Source: Xaviernesmea oryzae
GTDB lineage: Bacteria > Pseudomonadota > Alphaproteobacteria > Rhizobiales > Rhizobiaceae
Assembly (NCBI RefSeq): GCF_900177415.1
Contig: NZ_FXAF01000001.1
Coordinates: 250,501-314,500, forward strand
Length of the DNA: 64,000 nt
Direction: 5' to 3'
In this document: piece after piece, positions 41,017-51,824 of the stretch
Layout: each line of letters starts with the position of its first letter
How positions within the stretch are numbered: position 1 is the stretch's first letter
Notes under the pieces: generated by a model
What the model saw: only the letters and a program-made list of their open reading frames with translations
Told to the model about the DNA's origin: nothing
Databases searched by the model: none
Program-made: the position numbers and the translations under genes

Positions 41017-42801
41017 ATGAGGTTGCGCCAGTTGACGCTGTTTCAGGTTTACGCACGAGCCCTTAAATATCTGGCCAAAAACCGTTGGCGGGTGACTGCC
41101 GTCGTTATTGCCAATATCGTGCTTGCCGTCATCACCATTGCCGAACCGATTCTGTTCGGCCGGATCATCGACGCCATTTCGTCCGGCAGTGCCGTTGCTC
41201 CCGTACTGATGTTGTGGGCCGGGTTCGGCGTCTTCAACACGGTCGCCTATGTGCTCGTCGCCCGCGAGGCGGACCGGCTTGCCCATGGCCGGCGGGCCTC
41301 GCTGCTAACGGAGGCTTTCGGACGCATCATTTCCATGCCGCTCTCCTGGCATCACCAGCGGGGCACTTCCAACGCGCTGCATACGCTGCTGCGGGCGGCC
41401 GAGAGCCTGTTCGGCCTCTGGCTGGAATTCATGCGCACCCATCTTGCAACCGCAGTGGCGCTTGTTCTCCTGATCCCGACCGCAATCTCCATGGACTGGC
41501 GGCTCAGCATCGTGCTGCTGGTATTGAGCATTGTCTACTGGGTCATCGGCGTCGCGGTTATGAACCGTACCAAGGAAGGACAAGCCTCGGTTGAAAATCA
41601 CTATCACACGGTCTTTTCCCATGTGAGCGACTCGATCAGCAACGTTTCCGTCCTGCACAGCTACAACCGCATCGAGGCGGAAACCAGGGCGTTGAAGGAC
41701 TACACCAAAGACCTGCTCGCCGCCCAATATCCGGTACTCGACTGGTGGGCGCTTGCGAGCGGGCTCAACCGCACCGCCTCGACCGTATCCATGGGCGTCA
41801 TCCTGGTCATCGGCACACTGCTGGTGCAGCAGGGCGAAATCCGTGTCGGCGACGTCGTCGCCTTCATCGGTTTCGCAAATTTGCTGATCGGCCGTCTCGA
41901 TCTGTTGCGCCAGTTCGCCACCCAGATATTCGAGGCACGGGCCAAGCTCGAGGATTTCTTCGTACTGGAGGATTCCGTCGAGGAGCGCGCGGAACCGGCG
42001 GACGCCCGCGATCTCGGCGATGTCCGCGGCGAGGTGGAATTCCGCGACGTCTCGTTCGGCTTCGCCAATACGAGCCAGGGCGTGCATGACATTTCCTTCA
42101 CAGCCAAGGCGGGAGAGACAGTCGCGATCGTCGGCCCGACGGGTGCGGGCAAGACGACCCTCATCAATCTCCTGCAACGGGTTTACGATCCTCAGAAAGG
42201 CAAGATCCTGATCGACGGCACCGATATCGGAACGGTGACGCGCAAATCGCTGCGCCAGTCCATCGCGACCGTTTTCCAGGATGCCGGTCTCCTGAACCGC
42301 TCGATCAGCGAGAACATCCGCCTCGGCCGCGAAGGGGCGACCGAGGAGGAGATCTTCAAGGCGGCAGAGGCGGCAGCCGCGACCGATTTCATCGAGAGCC
42401 GGCTTACCGGCTATGACACCTCGGTCGGCGAGCGCGGCAACCGGCTCTCCGGCGGCGAGCGCCAGCGTATCGCGATCGCCCGCGCCATCCTCAAGAACGC
42501 CCCGATCCTGGTGCTCGATGAAGCCACCAGCGCGCTCGACGTGGAAACGGAAGCCCGCGTCAAGGCGGCGATCGACAGGCTGCGCAAGAACCGCACCACA
42601 TTCATCATCGCCCACCGGCTATCGACGATCCGCGACGCCGACAAGGTGATCTTCCTCGACAACGGCCGGATCGCAGAGATGGGCAGCTACGACGAATTGA
42701 GCCATCTCGGCGGCCGGTTCGCTTCGCTGTTGCGGACCAGCGGCCTCCTCGGCGAGGAAGAGGAACATGATGAGGCCGGATCGGTCGCGCAGCCCGCCTG
42801 A
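41017..42801 (+). CDS. ndvA: Cyclic beta-1,2-glucan ABC exporter (ATP-binding/permease)
   Basis: 594 residues. Six membrane segments in the first 310 residues (exporter type-1 fold) precede an ATPase domain with [18 protein letters not shown] and L-V-L-D-E-A-T-S-A-L-D. Its identity as NdvA/ChvA rests on the sequence type and on being convergent with ndvB, the glucan synthase. It exports cyclic beta-1,2-glucan to the periplasm, required for osmoadaptation, attachment and nodule or crown-gall infection. The ATG at 41017 lacks a clear Shine-Dalgarno sequence. 296 bases without recognisable signals separate it from the divergent expR. Confidence 0.95.
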   Translation: MRLRQLTLFQVYARALKYLAKNRWRVTAVVIANIVLAVITIAEPILFGRIIDAISSGSAVAPVLMLWAGFGVFNTVAYVLVAREADRLAHGRRASLLTEAFGRIISMPLSWHHQRGTSNALHTLLRAAESLFGLWLEFMRTHLATAVALVLLIPTAISMDWRLSIVLLVLSIVYWVIGVAVMNRTKEGQASVENHYHTVFSHVSDSISNVSVLHSYNRIEAETRALKDYTKDLLAAQYPVLDWWALASGLNRTASTVSMGVILVIGTLLVQQGEIRVGDVVAFIGFANLLIGRLDLLRQFATQIFEARAKLEDFFVLEDSVEERAEPADARDLGDVRGEVEFRDVSFGFANTSQGVHDISFTAKAGETVAIVGPTGAGKTTLINLLQRVYDPQKGKILIDGTDIGTVTRKSLRQSIATVFQDAGLLNRSISENIRLGREGATEEEIFKAAEAAAATDFIESRLTGYDTSVGERGNRLSGGERQRIAIARAILKNAPILVLDEATSALDVETEARVKAAIDRLRKNRTTFIIAHRLSTIRDADKVIFLDNGRIAEMGSYDELSHLGGRFASLLRTSGLLGEEEEHDEAGSVAQPA

Positions 42802-42821
42802 CCGCATCAGGCATGCAGACG

Positions 42822-42858
42822 AAAAACCCGCCGCCATGTGAATGGCGGCGGGTTTTGC
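42822..42858. terminator. Bidirectional terminator between ndvA and ndvB
   Basis: A 15-bp perfect stem (AAAACCCGCCGCCAT / ATGGCGGCGGGTTTT) with a 4-base loop serves both convergent genes. The A-run on one side becomes a T-run for ndvB transcription, and GGTTTT serves ndvA. Confidence 0.93.
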
Positions 42859-42886
42859 TTTAATTGGTTTCTGACCTGCGGGACTA

Positions 42887-45800
42887 TCAGCTGTGGGCCG
42901 GCTCGGGCAGCCGTTTCGCGGTGGCCCCGTTCAACGGGAAGCCCTCCGTCTCGCTCACCGCCGTATCGTTGATGCTGACTTTGCCGTCCTCGACGCTGAT
43001 CTTGTAGACGGCGGCGTCGATCGTGAGCTCGGCGGTAAAGCCGCTCCAGCCGGTCGGCAGGACCGGGTTGACGAACAGCCGGTCGCCCTGACGACGAATG
43101 CCCAATATGCCTTCGACCGCCGCGCGGTAGAGCCAGCCGGCCGAACCCGTATACCAGCTCCAGCCACCCCGGCCGGTATAGGATCCGTGGCCATAGACGT
43201 CGGCCGCAACCACATAGGGCTCCACGCGATAGGTTTCGGCGGCATCGCGATCGAGCGCATGGTTGATCGGGTTGAGGATCTGGAAGCATTTCCACGCATC
43301 ATCCCCGCGCTTCAGAGCCGCCAGCGCCAACACGACCCAGATCGCCGCATGCGTATATTGGCCACCGTTCTCTCGCACGCCCGGAGGATAGGCTTTGATA
43401 TAGCCCGGGTCCTTGCGGGTGTCATGGAAAGGCGGAGTGAAGAGGCGGATGATGCCTGCTTCTTCGTCCACGAGCTTGTCGAGCACCGCATCCATCGCCT
43501 TGCGGGCACGATCCGGATCGCCTTCGCCGGAGAGCACGCTCCAGGACTGGGCGAGCGAGTCTATCCGGCATTCGTCGCTGCTGCTGGAGCCGAGCGGCGA
43601 GCCGTCGTCGAAATAACCGCGGCGGTAGTAGCTGCCGTCCCAGCCCGACTTCTCCAGCGCCTGCCTGAGATTTTCGAGATGCGCCGTCCAGCGCTCGACG
43701 CGCTGACGCTCGTTCCGTTCGGCGGCATAGGGCAGGAAGCTCCGCAGCGCAGCCGCCAGGAACCAGCCAAGCCAGACGCTCATGCCGCGGCCGCCGACGC
43801 CGACGCGGTTCATGCCGTCGTTCCAGTCGCCGCCAAGGATCAGCGGCAGACCGTTGTCGCCGGTACGGGCGATCGCAAGGTCGAGCGCCCTTGCCGCATG
43901 CTCGTAGAGGCTTGCCGTTTCTGCTGAAATCTCCGGCTTGAAGAAGGCGTCGTGCTTGTGCTTTTCGAGAAGCGGGCCTTCGAGGAAGGCAAGCTCCTCA
44001 TCCAGCAGGGACTTGTCGCCGGTCGCTGCGATATACTGCTCCACCGCATAGGCAAGCCAGACCACGTCGTCCGAGATCATCGTACGCACGCCGGCGCCGG
44101 AATTCGGCAGCCACCAGTGCTGCACGTCACCCTCCCTGAACTGCCGCGATGCCGCATTGACGATCTGACGGCGGGCAAGCGACGGCTCGTGCACGAGGAA
44201 GGCGAGCGTATCCTGGAGCTGGTCGCGGAAGCCGAAAGCGCCGGACGCCTGATAGAAGGCGGTGCGGGCCATGATGCGGCAGCCGAGCGCCTGGTAGGGC
44301 AGCCAGTGATTGACCATATGGTCGAGCGACTTTTCCGGCGTCGAGATCTTGAGACGGCCGGTGAACCCTTTCCAGAAGCTGCGGTTCATATCGAGGACCG
44401 TATTGAATTCCTCGCCGCGCAGCTCCGCAATGAGCGCCTGGGCCTCTTCCTTCGTATCGGCGTCACCGAGATAGAAGGTGAGTTGTTTTTCCTCGCCCGG
44501 CGCCAGTTCGATATCGTAGGCAAGCGCCGCGCAGGGGTCCCCGTCGAGATCGAGCGAGCCGCTGAGCGGCGAAGCGGACGTCACCGCCGCCGGCATCTGG
44601 ATCGAACCGAACCGGCCGATGAATTCCCGGCGGCTGCTCGTGAAGCCGGACGGCATTTCCTTCATCGCCATGAAGGCGAAGCGGCGATAGTCGATGCTGT
44701 AAGGATTGGTGGCGAAAAGCGCGCCCGTTTCCTCGTCACGGCTCGACAGGATGAACGGGATCGACCGCGCGGGGTTGCTGCCGAGCAGCCATTCCGCATA
44801 GCCGTAGACACGCAGTTTCCGGTTTTCGGAACCCCCGTTGTGCAGCACCACGGAGGTCAGCTTTGCCGCACGAGTCCGATCGACCGTCTGCGTGAGCTCG
44901 ATCTTCAGGCCGTCTTCCTCGCTGGAGAAGACCGAATAACCGAGGCCGTGCCGGGTTTCGAACTTCACCTCCGGCTTTCGCGACAGCGCCGCAAAAGGCG
45001 TCAGCACCGCGCCGCTATCCCGGTCTGCGACATAGAAGGCCTCGCCCGGCCGGTTGACGACCGGATCGTTGGTCCATGGCGTCAGCTGATAATCGCGGGA
45101 ATTCCGTGCCCAGGTGAAACCTGCGCCTTCCGCCGAGACATGGAAGCCGAATGTCTCGTTGGAGATGACGTTGATCCACGGATGCGGCGTCGCCTGCCCG
45201 CCGCGCAGCCGGACGACATATTCGCTGCCGTCCTTGGAGAAGCCGCCAAAGCCGTTCCAGAATTCGAGATCGGCAGGCGCCTCTGTCTCCGCCGGAACCT
45301 GGAATATCTCGCCGTTCAGCAGCGGGCGGCGATCGATTTCGATCTCCTGATCCTTCGGCGGTGCGAAGATGGAGGCCGCGCGGTTGAGCTGGTCGATGAT
45401 CTTGCCGTTGCGGGCATGCAGCACCACGCGAGACGCGGCGATCAGGCCGTCGGAACCCTCTTCGTCCATGATGTCGCGGCGAAGCGAGAAGACGTGCTGG
45501 CGCTGCCCTTCCTGCTGGCCGAGGCGGCGGGCGTTCTCGGAGAGATATTCGATCGCGTGCTGCATTTCCTGCGCATAGGAGGCCGCCCGCTCGTTGAAGA
45601 TGACGAGATTCGAGATCACGCCGCGCGAGCGCAGGTATTCCTGCGCGCTCATCGCTTCCTTCGCCACCGCCATGTCGGCGTCGTCGTTGATGCGCAGCGT
45701 GAAGATCGGGAAGTCGCCCGAGACCGAAGACGCCCATAGAGACGATTGCGGCAGCATATGGCTCTGGACCGTCGCCTGATCGGCGCGCAGGTGCATGTCC

Positions 45801-48800
45801 GGATAGATGAGGTAGCGCGCCAGATGCTGGAAAGCCGCGGCATCCTGCGAGGAGACGCCGAGATGGCGCATCTGCACCTGCGTGCGCGTCCAGGCCTGGG
45901 TGAGCTCGGTCTGGAAGGCATCCGGATGACGATAGCGCTCGATAGCCTGATCGAGTTCGTCGCGTTTCGGTGCGGCGATCGTCCAGAAGATGACGCTGAC
46001 CTTCTTGCCGGCCGGAACGCGGACGACGCGCCTGAGCGACAGGATCGGGTCTAGCGTGAAGCCGTCCGTGCCCGAAAGCGTCGCGCCGGGATCGAAGGCG
46101 GCAGCTTCTCCGAGCGTCCGGCCGCGTCCGAGGAACTTCCGGCGATCGGTCTCGAATTCGGTCGGGCGCGCCGAGCCGGCATTGTCCGCCGCCAGATGCG
46201 CGACGATCATGTCCGGATCGTTCGGATTGCGCTTGTTGCGCCAGGCGCGGATCACATCGCCGCGCTTGCCGATCTCGGTCTGGATGAACATGCGCGAGAA
46301 CGCCGGGTGGGCGTTGTCGTCGTCTTCGACGGCGAGAGCGGGCTCCATATAGGAGGTGACTTCGATGAAGCGGTCCTCGGCTCCCATGTTGAGCAGCGTC
46401 AGCCGGCGGCCTTCGGCATCATGTTCGCTGGCGACGATGCATTCGACCGTGCTCGTCAGATCGCCGATCGTCTTGTGGAATTCGGCGCGTTCGTCGCTGA
46501 AGATCGCCCTGGTCTTCTCGCCTTCGGCACGGCGCGGCTCCGCAGTCGCGGACCACCATTCGCCGGTCGCGGTATCGCGCAGGAACAGGAACTGACCCCA
46601 GCGGTCCTCGGTCGGATCGGGTTTCCAGCGTGCGACCGACATGCCGTTCCAGCGGGAATAGCCGGAGCCTGTGGCCGTGAGCATGACCGAGTAGTGGCCA
46701 TTCGACAGCAGCACCAGCTCGCGATCCTTGGTGGCCGGATTGTTGATGGTGCGGATCTCCGGACGCAGGAGTTCGCCCTGCCCCTTGCCGGGCGTCTCCT
46801 CGTGCTTGGCGCTCATGACCGGGATATCGCGTGGAGCCTTTTCCTGCAGCAGCAGTTCCGCCGCCTCGACGACCGGGTCGGAGTGGAAGAGTTCGCGAAG
46901 AAGGCCGTTCATGACGACGTTGGCGATCGCCGCGATCGACATGCCGTGATGGTGGGCATAGTAGTTGTAGACCACCGCGCAGCGCTTGCCTTCCGGCACG
47001 CGGGTTGGGGTGAAGTCGACCGCGTCGTGGAAACCGAACATGCCGAGCGCACCCAGCGAGCGCAGTTCCGCGAGGTTCTCCGCCGCCGCGATCGGATCGT
47101 ACTGGCTGGCGAGGATCGACGCGTAGGGGGCAATGACCGCATTCTGACCGAGGCCGCGCTTGAGGCCCAGCGTCGGGACACCGAAGTTCGTGTACTGATA
47201 GTTGAACAGATGGTCGCGGGCGTTGAATGCCGCCTCGGAAATGCCCCAGGGCGTACCGAGCCGTCTGCCGTGGTTCATCTGCTCCTTCACGACCAGATTG
47301 TTGGTCTGGTTGAGGATGCCGCCTTGCCGCTCCTGCATGACGAGCGGCGGCATCAGATATTCGAACATTGAGCCCGACCAGGAGACGAGCGCGCCCTGCG
47401 CGCCTACCGGCACGACCTGGCGTCCGAGGCGATACCAGTGTTCCGTCGGAAGATCGCCCTTGGCGATCGCGAAGAGACTTGTCAGGCGGCACTCTGACGC
47501 CAGAAGGTCGTAGCAGGCCTCGTCCAGCTCATTGCTCTCGACACGATAGCCGATCGAAAGCAGACGGCGCTCCTTCCGGAACAGGAAGCCGAAATCCATC
47601 GAGAAGGCGATGCTACGGGTACGGTCGCGGAGCGCGATAAGCCGATCGCGCAGCGGTTCGATATTGGAATTGTCGAAGACGCTGTCGGCGATATGCGCCT
47701 CGCAGACATTGACGAGCGAGGCCGACCAGCGGGTCACCTCATCGCTCTGGGTCGAACGCACCTCGTGGTCGAGGTTTGTCGAAAGCTTCTGGATGTCGCG
47801 CGCCAAAACGGCGAGATTGATGATGCGGATCGAAGCGAACTCGTGCTCGCGCTTGACCGCGGCCAGCGCATTCCCAAAGCCCGCGATGCGCTCCTCGAGA
47901 CGGCGGCGCAACGGGCGAACCGTCTTGCGGTCGTCCGGCAAGGCTTTCAGCGTCTCCGCCAGAATGCCGGCGACGTCGCCGATCCCGTCGAGATTGCCTT
48001 GCAGATGCGCTGCCGGCGCTTCCGCCCAGATGCGGCAGGCGGAGGAGATTGCGATCAGATGGCCGGCGAGGTTGCCGCTGTCCACCGCGGAGATATAGCG
48101 CTGGCCGAGGGGCTTCAGCGTATCCGTATGATACCAGTTGAAGAGATGCCCGCGGAACTTCTCCATCTTCTCGATCGTGGAGATCGTCTGCTCGATCCGC
48201 TCTATCGTGTCGGTGAAGCTGATCCAGCCGAAATTGCGCGCGGAAATCGTCGAAAGCAGATAGACGCCGATGTTGGTGGGCGACGTACGCTTGGCGATGA
48301 TCGGATCCGGCCTCTCCTGAAAATTGTCCGGCGGCAGGTAATTCTGCTCGAGCGTGACGAAGGTCTCGAAGTAGCGCCAGGTGCGGCGCGCGATCTTGCG
48401 CAGTTCGACCGAGACCTGCTCCGGCACGAAGAGGCGATCCTCGGTCTCGGCGGACTGGCTGACATACCAGGCGACCAGCGGCGAGAATATCCACAGCACG
48501 GCAAACGGTATGCCGACCAAAAAAGCATTGTCGCCCGGAATGGCCGACAGGATGATGCTGAGGACGGCGATCGTCGGCGCGTGCCACATGGCCCGATAGT
48601 AATCCTGCGGGCTGCCCTGGGCACTCGACTGGATCGAAGCGGCCGTTCGCCATTCCAGCATGAGCTTTCGGCTGAAGAACAGGCGGTAGAGCGAGCGTGC
48701 GATCGCATCCGTCATGATGCAGGCGGTATCGGCGATGAAGACGATGCGAAGCGCGACCTGCGCATTGGCGGAACGCATATCCGACCAGACGGAATAGAAA

Positions 48801-51388
48801 TGCGCGCCGGGCACGATATCGGTGGAACGCGGCAAAAGGCCGGTCACGAGCGACAACGTGGGAGCAACGAACAGCGAGAAGATCAGCAGGATCTGCCAGA
48901 TCAGCGCGCCGAGCGGGTCCATGAAGTACCAGCCGAGCACGGAGGCGAAGAACCAGGCGATCGGGGTCAGCGACCGGCGCAGGTTGTCGATCATCTTCCA
49001 GCGGCCGAGCGCGGTGACGCCACGCTTCGGGTCGAGGATATAGGGCAATAGCTGCCAGTCGCCGCGGGCCCAGCGATGCTGGCGCGACACTTCCACCTCG
49101 TACCGGACGGGAAAATCTTCGACGAGTTCCACGTCGGTCACGAGCGCGCAGCGCGCGAAGGAGCCTTCGAGAAGGTCATGCGAAAGGACGGAATTCTCGT
49201 CGATCCGACCCTTGAGCGACGCTTCGAAGGCATCGACGTGATAGAGCCCCTTGCCGGTGAAGCTGCCCTCGCCCGTCAGGTCCTGATAGACGTCGGAAAC
49301 GGTGAAGACATAGGGATCGAGGCCGCGGCCGACCGAAAAGACGCGCTGGAAGACGGACGCTTCCTTGCCGGTCGTCAACGACGGGGTGACGCGCGGCTGC
49401 ATCAGGGCATAGCCGTGTACGACGCGGTTCGACTTCGGATCGAGCACCGGCTGGTTTATCGGATGGTGCATCTTGCCGACGAGCTTGGTGACGGCATCGC
49501 GCATGAGGCGCGTGTCGGCGTCGAGCGTCATGACGTATTTGACGTCCTCCGGCACGGTATTGGCGCCGGGCAGGTAGCTCGTATCACGGTCGCCGCGCAG
49601 CAGCAGGTTCAGCTCGTGCAGCTTGCCACGCTTGCGCTCCCAGCCCATCCAGACGCCCTCATTCGGATTGAACAGCCGCCGGCGATGGAGGAGGTAGAAA
49701 CGCGTCTTGCCGTCATGGGCATATTTGGCACTGAGCGCGGCGATCTCCCGCTTGGCGTAGTCGAGAATTTCGAGGTCGGCATCCGTCTCCTCGAACTTGC
49801 TGTCACGCCAGTCGCTCAGGAGGGAGAAATAGATTTCACCGCGCGGATTGGCGAGATAATGAACTTCGAGATTGCGGACGAGTTCGTCCACCGTATCCCG
49901 ATCCGTGATCAGGCAAGGTACGGTGACCAGCGTCTTTGCTTCTTCGGGAATGCCTTCCTTGAACTCGTAACCGACCAGCCGCGCCGGCCGCACCACATAG
50001 GTCACGAGCGTGTTGAAGAGGCCGGTCGCCCCCTCGGAGGCCGGCAGCGCGAACATCAGCAGGAAGAAGAAAACCACCGGCAGGGGAATATCCGCCTGAA
50101 CGAGGAACCAGCCGGCGATCGCCATTGCCAGCACGGTGAGGAAAATCACCGGACCGGCAATCGCAAACCAGTTGAGGCGGCGGACGAGACGGACGGTCCG
50201 CTGGACGAAAAGCGGCTTGTAGCCGACCGCCGCTTCCAATTCCTTGCGCCGGCGGCCCACGACGAAAGCACCGATATTGGTTTCGCGCGGATCGGAATTC
50301 TCTTCTGCCGCCGCCTGTTCCGCCAGCCGGATGGCGGTTTCCGCCACCTCGGCTTCGCTCCTGTGAGAGCGGCGGGCGATCTGCTCGATACGATTGCGAT
50401 AGGCGTTGCGCGAACCGAAATCGAGGGCCTCATAGTCGGTGCGCTCGCGGAAGATCTTGTCGATCTGCGAGACGTCCTCGAACCAGACGCTCCATTCGGT
50501 GTCGTCGATCTCGCGCAGGCTCTTGATGATGTTGCCCATCGTCACATTGCCGGACGAGAGGCGGTTCTGCTCGGCGAGCATCACCTCTTCGACATCAGTG
50601 CCGGCCTGATCGAGCCGCTGCTCCAGCCAAGCTATGGCGAAGCCGGAAGTCTGGGAGGCATTGCGCAGACGATAGAGGAACTGGGTGATGAACGTATGGT
50701 CGCTCGTCAGTTCCTCGATGCCCTTGAGCAGATCGACGCTGGCCGCCTCGTCGTTGAGCCGGATGACCTCGTCGGCGACTTCATTGGCACGGCGGCGCAT
50801 GTTGCGCGAGCGATCGACCCGGGTCGCGATACGACGCAGGTTCTCGATCAGCACGAAACGGATGAAGGATGGAAGCGCCCAGAGCTCGCCGATCTCCAGC
50901 GGCTCCTTGACCTGAAATCCCTCGACCATGGCCGCAAGCCCGTCGCGCGACAAACTGCTATGCGTATGGGCGACATAAAGCCAGGCAAGCACGAGAACGC
51001 GGGGCATTTCCTGCCCGTTCACCTGCATCGTCGGGAGCTGGCGGTAGAACTTCTTCGGAAAGTCCCGGCGCACCTCCTGGATCGCCTCTTCGACGATATA
51101 GTAGTTGTCGAGCAGCCATTCCGCCGCGGGCGTGATCGACGCGCCGGCATCCACATCGGCGGCAGTCGCCCGGTAGACCCGGAAGATTTCCTTCTCGTTT
51201 TCGCGATGCCGTTTGAAGAAGTCGAATTCCACGATGCCGGGCAGGCTCGGCGTACCGTCCCTGCCGAGCGTCTCGCCGCATTCCCTCAAGGCATCAATGT
51301 TGAAATAGGTCGAGCGGATCGAATCGTTGTGGTCGATTTGCTTGACTTCGGTTTCGCGCGAGGAAGCTGGCGGATTATGAAAGGACAT
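42887..51388 (-). CDS. ndvB: Cyclic beta-1,2-glucan synthase
   Basis: About 2833 residues, nearly the length of S. meliloti NdvB. An N-terminal cytoplasmic part is followed by membrane segments (about 400-460 and 800-1000) flanking a GT84-type glycosyltransferase with D-A-D-T-R and a Q-x-x-R-W-like Q-H-R-W-A-R-G-D-W. A central glycoamylase-like region contains Y-N-Y-Y-A-H-H-H-G-M-S. The C-terminal half ends in a GH94 phosphorylase domain with G-G-D-W-N-D-G-M-N. Known roles are autoglycosylation, elongation, cyclisation and phosphorolytic length control. ATG 51388 is chosen because it gives the family length. An in-frame start at 51493 would add 35 residues. It has a weak ribosome-binding site. 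Confidence 0.97.
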   Translation of the reverse strand: MSFHNPPASSRETEVKQIDHNDSIRSTYFNIDALRECGETLGRDGTPSLPGIVEFDFFKRHRENEKEIFRVYRATAADVDAGASITPAAEWLLDNYYIVEEAIQEVRRDFPKKFYRQLPTMQVNGQEMPRVLVLAWLYVAHTHSSLSRDGLAAMVEGFQVKEPLEIGELWALPSFIRFVLIENLRRIATRVDRSRNMRRRANEVADEVIRLNDEAASVDLLKGIEELTSDHTFITQFLYRLRNASQTSGFAIAWLEQRLDQAGTDVEEVMLAEQNRLSSGNVTMGNIIKSLREIDDTEWSVWFEDVSQIDKIFRERTDYEALDFGSRNAYRNRIEQIARRSHRSEAEVAETAIRLAEQAAAEENSDPRETNIGAFVVGRRRKELEAAVGYKPLFVQRTVRLVRRLNWFAIAGPVIFLTVLAMAIAGWFLVQADIPLPVVFFFLLMFALPASEGATGLFNTLVTYVVRPARLVGYEFKEGIPEEAKTLVTVPCLITDRDTVDELVRNLEVHYLANPRGEIYFSLLSDWRDSKFEETDADLEILDYAKREIAALSAKYAHDGKTRFYLLHRRRLFNPNEGVWMGWERKRGKLHELNLLLRGDRDTSYLPGANTVPEDVKYVMTLDADTRLMRDAVTKLVGKMHHPINQPVLDPKSNRVVHGYALMQPRVTPSLTTGKEASVFQRVFSVGRGLDPYVFTVSDVYQDLTGEGSFTGKGLYHVDAFEASLKGRIDENSVLSHDLLEGSFARCALVTDVELVEDFPVRYEVEVSRQHRWARGDWQLLPYILDPKRGVTALGRWKMIDNLRRSLTPIAWFFASVLGWYFMDPLGALIWQILLIFSLFVAPTLSLVTGLLPRSTDIVPGAHFYSVWSDMRSANAQVALRIVFIADTACIMTDAIARSLYRLFFSRKLMLEWRTAASIQSSAQGSPQDYYRAMWHAPTIAVLSIILSAIPGDNAFLVGIPFAVLWIFSPLVAWYVSQSAETEDRLFVPEQVSVELRKIARRTWRYFETFVTLEQNYLPPDNFQERPDPIIAKRTSPTNIGVYLLSTISARNFGWISFTDTIERIEQTISTIEKMEKFRGHLFNWYHTDTLKPLGQRYISAVDSGNLAGHLIAISSACRIWAEAPAAHLQGNLDGIGDVAGILAETLKALPDDRKTVRPLRRRLEERIAGFGNALAAVKREHEFASIRIINLAVLARDIQKLSTNLDHEVRSTQSDEVTRWSASLVNVCEAHIADSVFDNSNIEPLRDRLIALRDRTRSIAFSMDFGFLFRKERRLLSIGYRVESNELDEACYDLLASECRLTSLFAIAKGDLPTEHWYRLGRQVVPVGAQGALVSWSGSMFEYLMPPLVMQERQGGILNQTNNLVVKEQMNHGRRLGTPWGISEAAFNARDHLFNYQYTNFGVPTLGLKRGLGQNAVIAPYASILASQYDPIAAAENLAELRSLGALGMFGFHDAVDFTPTRVPEGKRCAVVYNYYAHHHGMSIAAIANVVMNGLLRELFHSDPVVEAAELLLQEKAPRDIPVMSAKHEETPGKGQGELLRPEIRTINNPATKDRELVLLSNGHYSVMLTATGSGYSRWNGMSVARWKPDPTEDRWGQFLFLRDTATGEWWSATAEPRRAEGEKTRAIFSDERAEFHKTIGDLTSTVECIVASEHDAEGRRLTLLNMGAEDRFIEVTSYMEPALAVEDDDNAHPAFSRMFIQTEIGKRGDVIRAWRNKRNPNDPDMIVAHLAADNAGSARPTEFETDRRKFLGRGRTLGEAAAFDPGATLSGTDGFTLDPILSLRRVVRVPAGKKVSVIFWTIAAPKRDELDQAIERYRHPDAFQTELTQAWTRTQVQMRHLGVSSQDAAAFQHLARYLIYPDMHLRADQATVQSHMLPQSSLWASSVSGDFPIFTLRINDDADMAVAKEAMSAQEYLRSRGVISNLVIFNERAASYAQEMQHAIEYLSENARRLGQQEGQRQHVFSLRRDIMDEEGSDGLIAASRVVLHARNGKIIDQLNRAASIFAPPKDQEIEIDRRPLLNGEIFQVPAETEAPADLEFWNGFGGFSKDGSEYVVRLRGGQATPHPWINVISNETFGFHVSAEGAGFTWARNSRDYQLTPWTNDPVVNRPGEAFYVADRDSGAVLTPFAALSRKPEVKFETRHGLGYSVFSSEEDGLKIELTQTVDRTRAAKLTSVVLHNGGSENRKLRVYGYAEWLLGSNPARSIPFILSSRDEETGALFATNPYSIDYRRFAFMAMKEMPSGFTSSRREFIGRFGSIQMPAAVTSASPLSGSLDLDGDPCAALAYDIELAPGEEKQLTFYLGDADTKEEAQALIAELRGEEFNTVLDMNRSFWKGFTGRLKISTPEKSLDHMVNHWLPYQALGCRIMARTAFYQASGAFGFRDQLQDTLAFLVHEPSLARRQIVNAASRQFREGDVQHWWLPNSGAGVRTMISDDVVWLAYAVEQYIAATGDKSLLDEELAFLEGPLLEKHKHDAFFKPEISAETASLYEHAARALDLAIARTGDNGLPLILGGDWNDGMNRVGVGGRGMSVWLGWFLAAALRSFLPYAAERNERQRVERWTAHLENLRQALEKSGWDGSYYRRGYFDDGSPLGSSSSDECRIDSLAQSWSVLSGEGDPDRARKAMDAVLDKLVDEEAGIIRLFTPPFHDTRKDPGYIKAYPPGVRENGGQYTHAAIWVVLALAALKRGDDAWKCFQILNPINHALDRDAAETYRVEPYVVAADVYGHGSYTGRGGWSWYTGSAGWLYRAAVEGILGIRRQGDRLFVNPVLPTGWSGFTAELTIDAAVYKISVEDGKVSINDTAVSETEGFPLNGATAKRLPEPAHS

Positions 51389-51824
51389 GGGTGCGGCTTC
51401 TGGTGAAAACTTCTCAAGGGTTTGTCGGCCTCGACTTACTCGGCCTGCTTCGGGAGCGCCAGTCATCATTGTGATTATGGTGACCGCGACCAAGGCAAAT
51501 CCGCGAAAGGGGAAATAGAGGGCGGTACTGATATTGCAAATGATTGACCGAAATCTATTGCCCGCTATCCGCGGATGAACACATCTTCCGCCTCTAGCCG
51601 GACCAGCCTGAATGAAAGCTGAACAGGACAGGTTATTGATTACGCAAGAGATTTGCGGCGTGACGCAACATCTGGGTTCTACCGCGCCCCAAAGGGTCCC
51701 AGGCGGCCAGATTTAGTGAGAAGCGGGTTACCTCCGCCGGTCCGCGCTGCTATTCATTGTCCGGCACCGAGCGATCTTGTTTCGGCCCGCAGATGATCCA
51801 ATCGAACTTTCGGGGTTTCGAGCG
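51389..51824. other. Intergenic region between ndvB and the M20 hydrolase (436 bases)
   Basis: Divergent spacer that must hold both promoters. I see no convincing small gene, strong hairpin or known operator in it. A 34-residue frame from 51612 lacks a ribosome-binding site. Confidence 0.5.

Noticed and set aside
49076..51406. 776-codon open frame antisense to ndvB
   Set aside because: Same reason: a mirror frame of a certain gene with no ribosome-binding site or motif.
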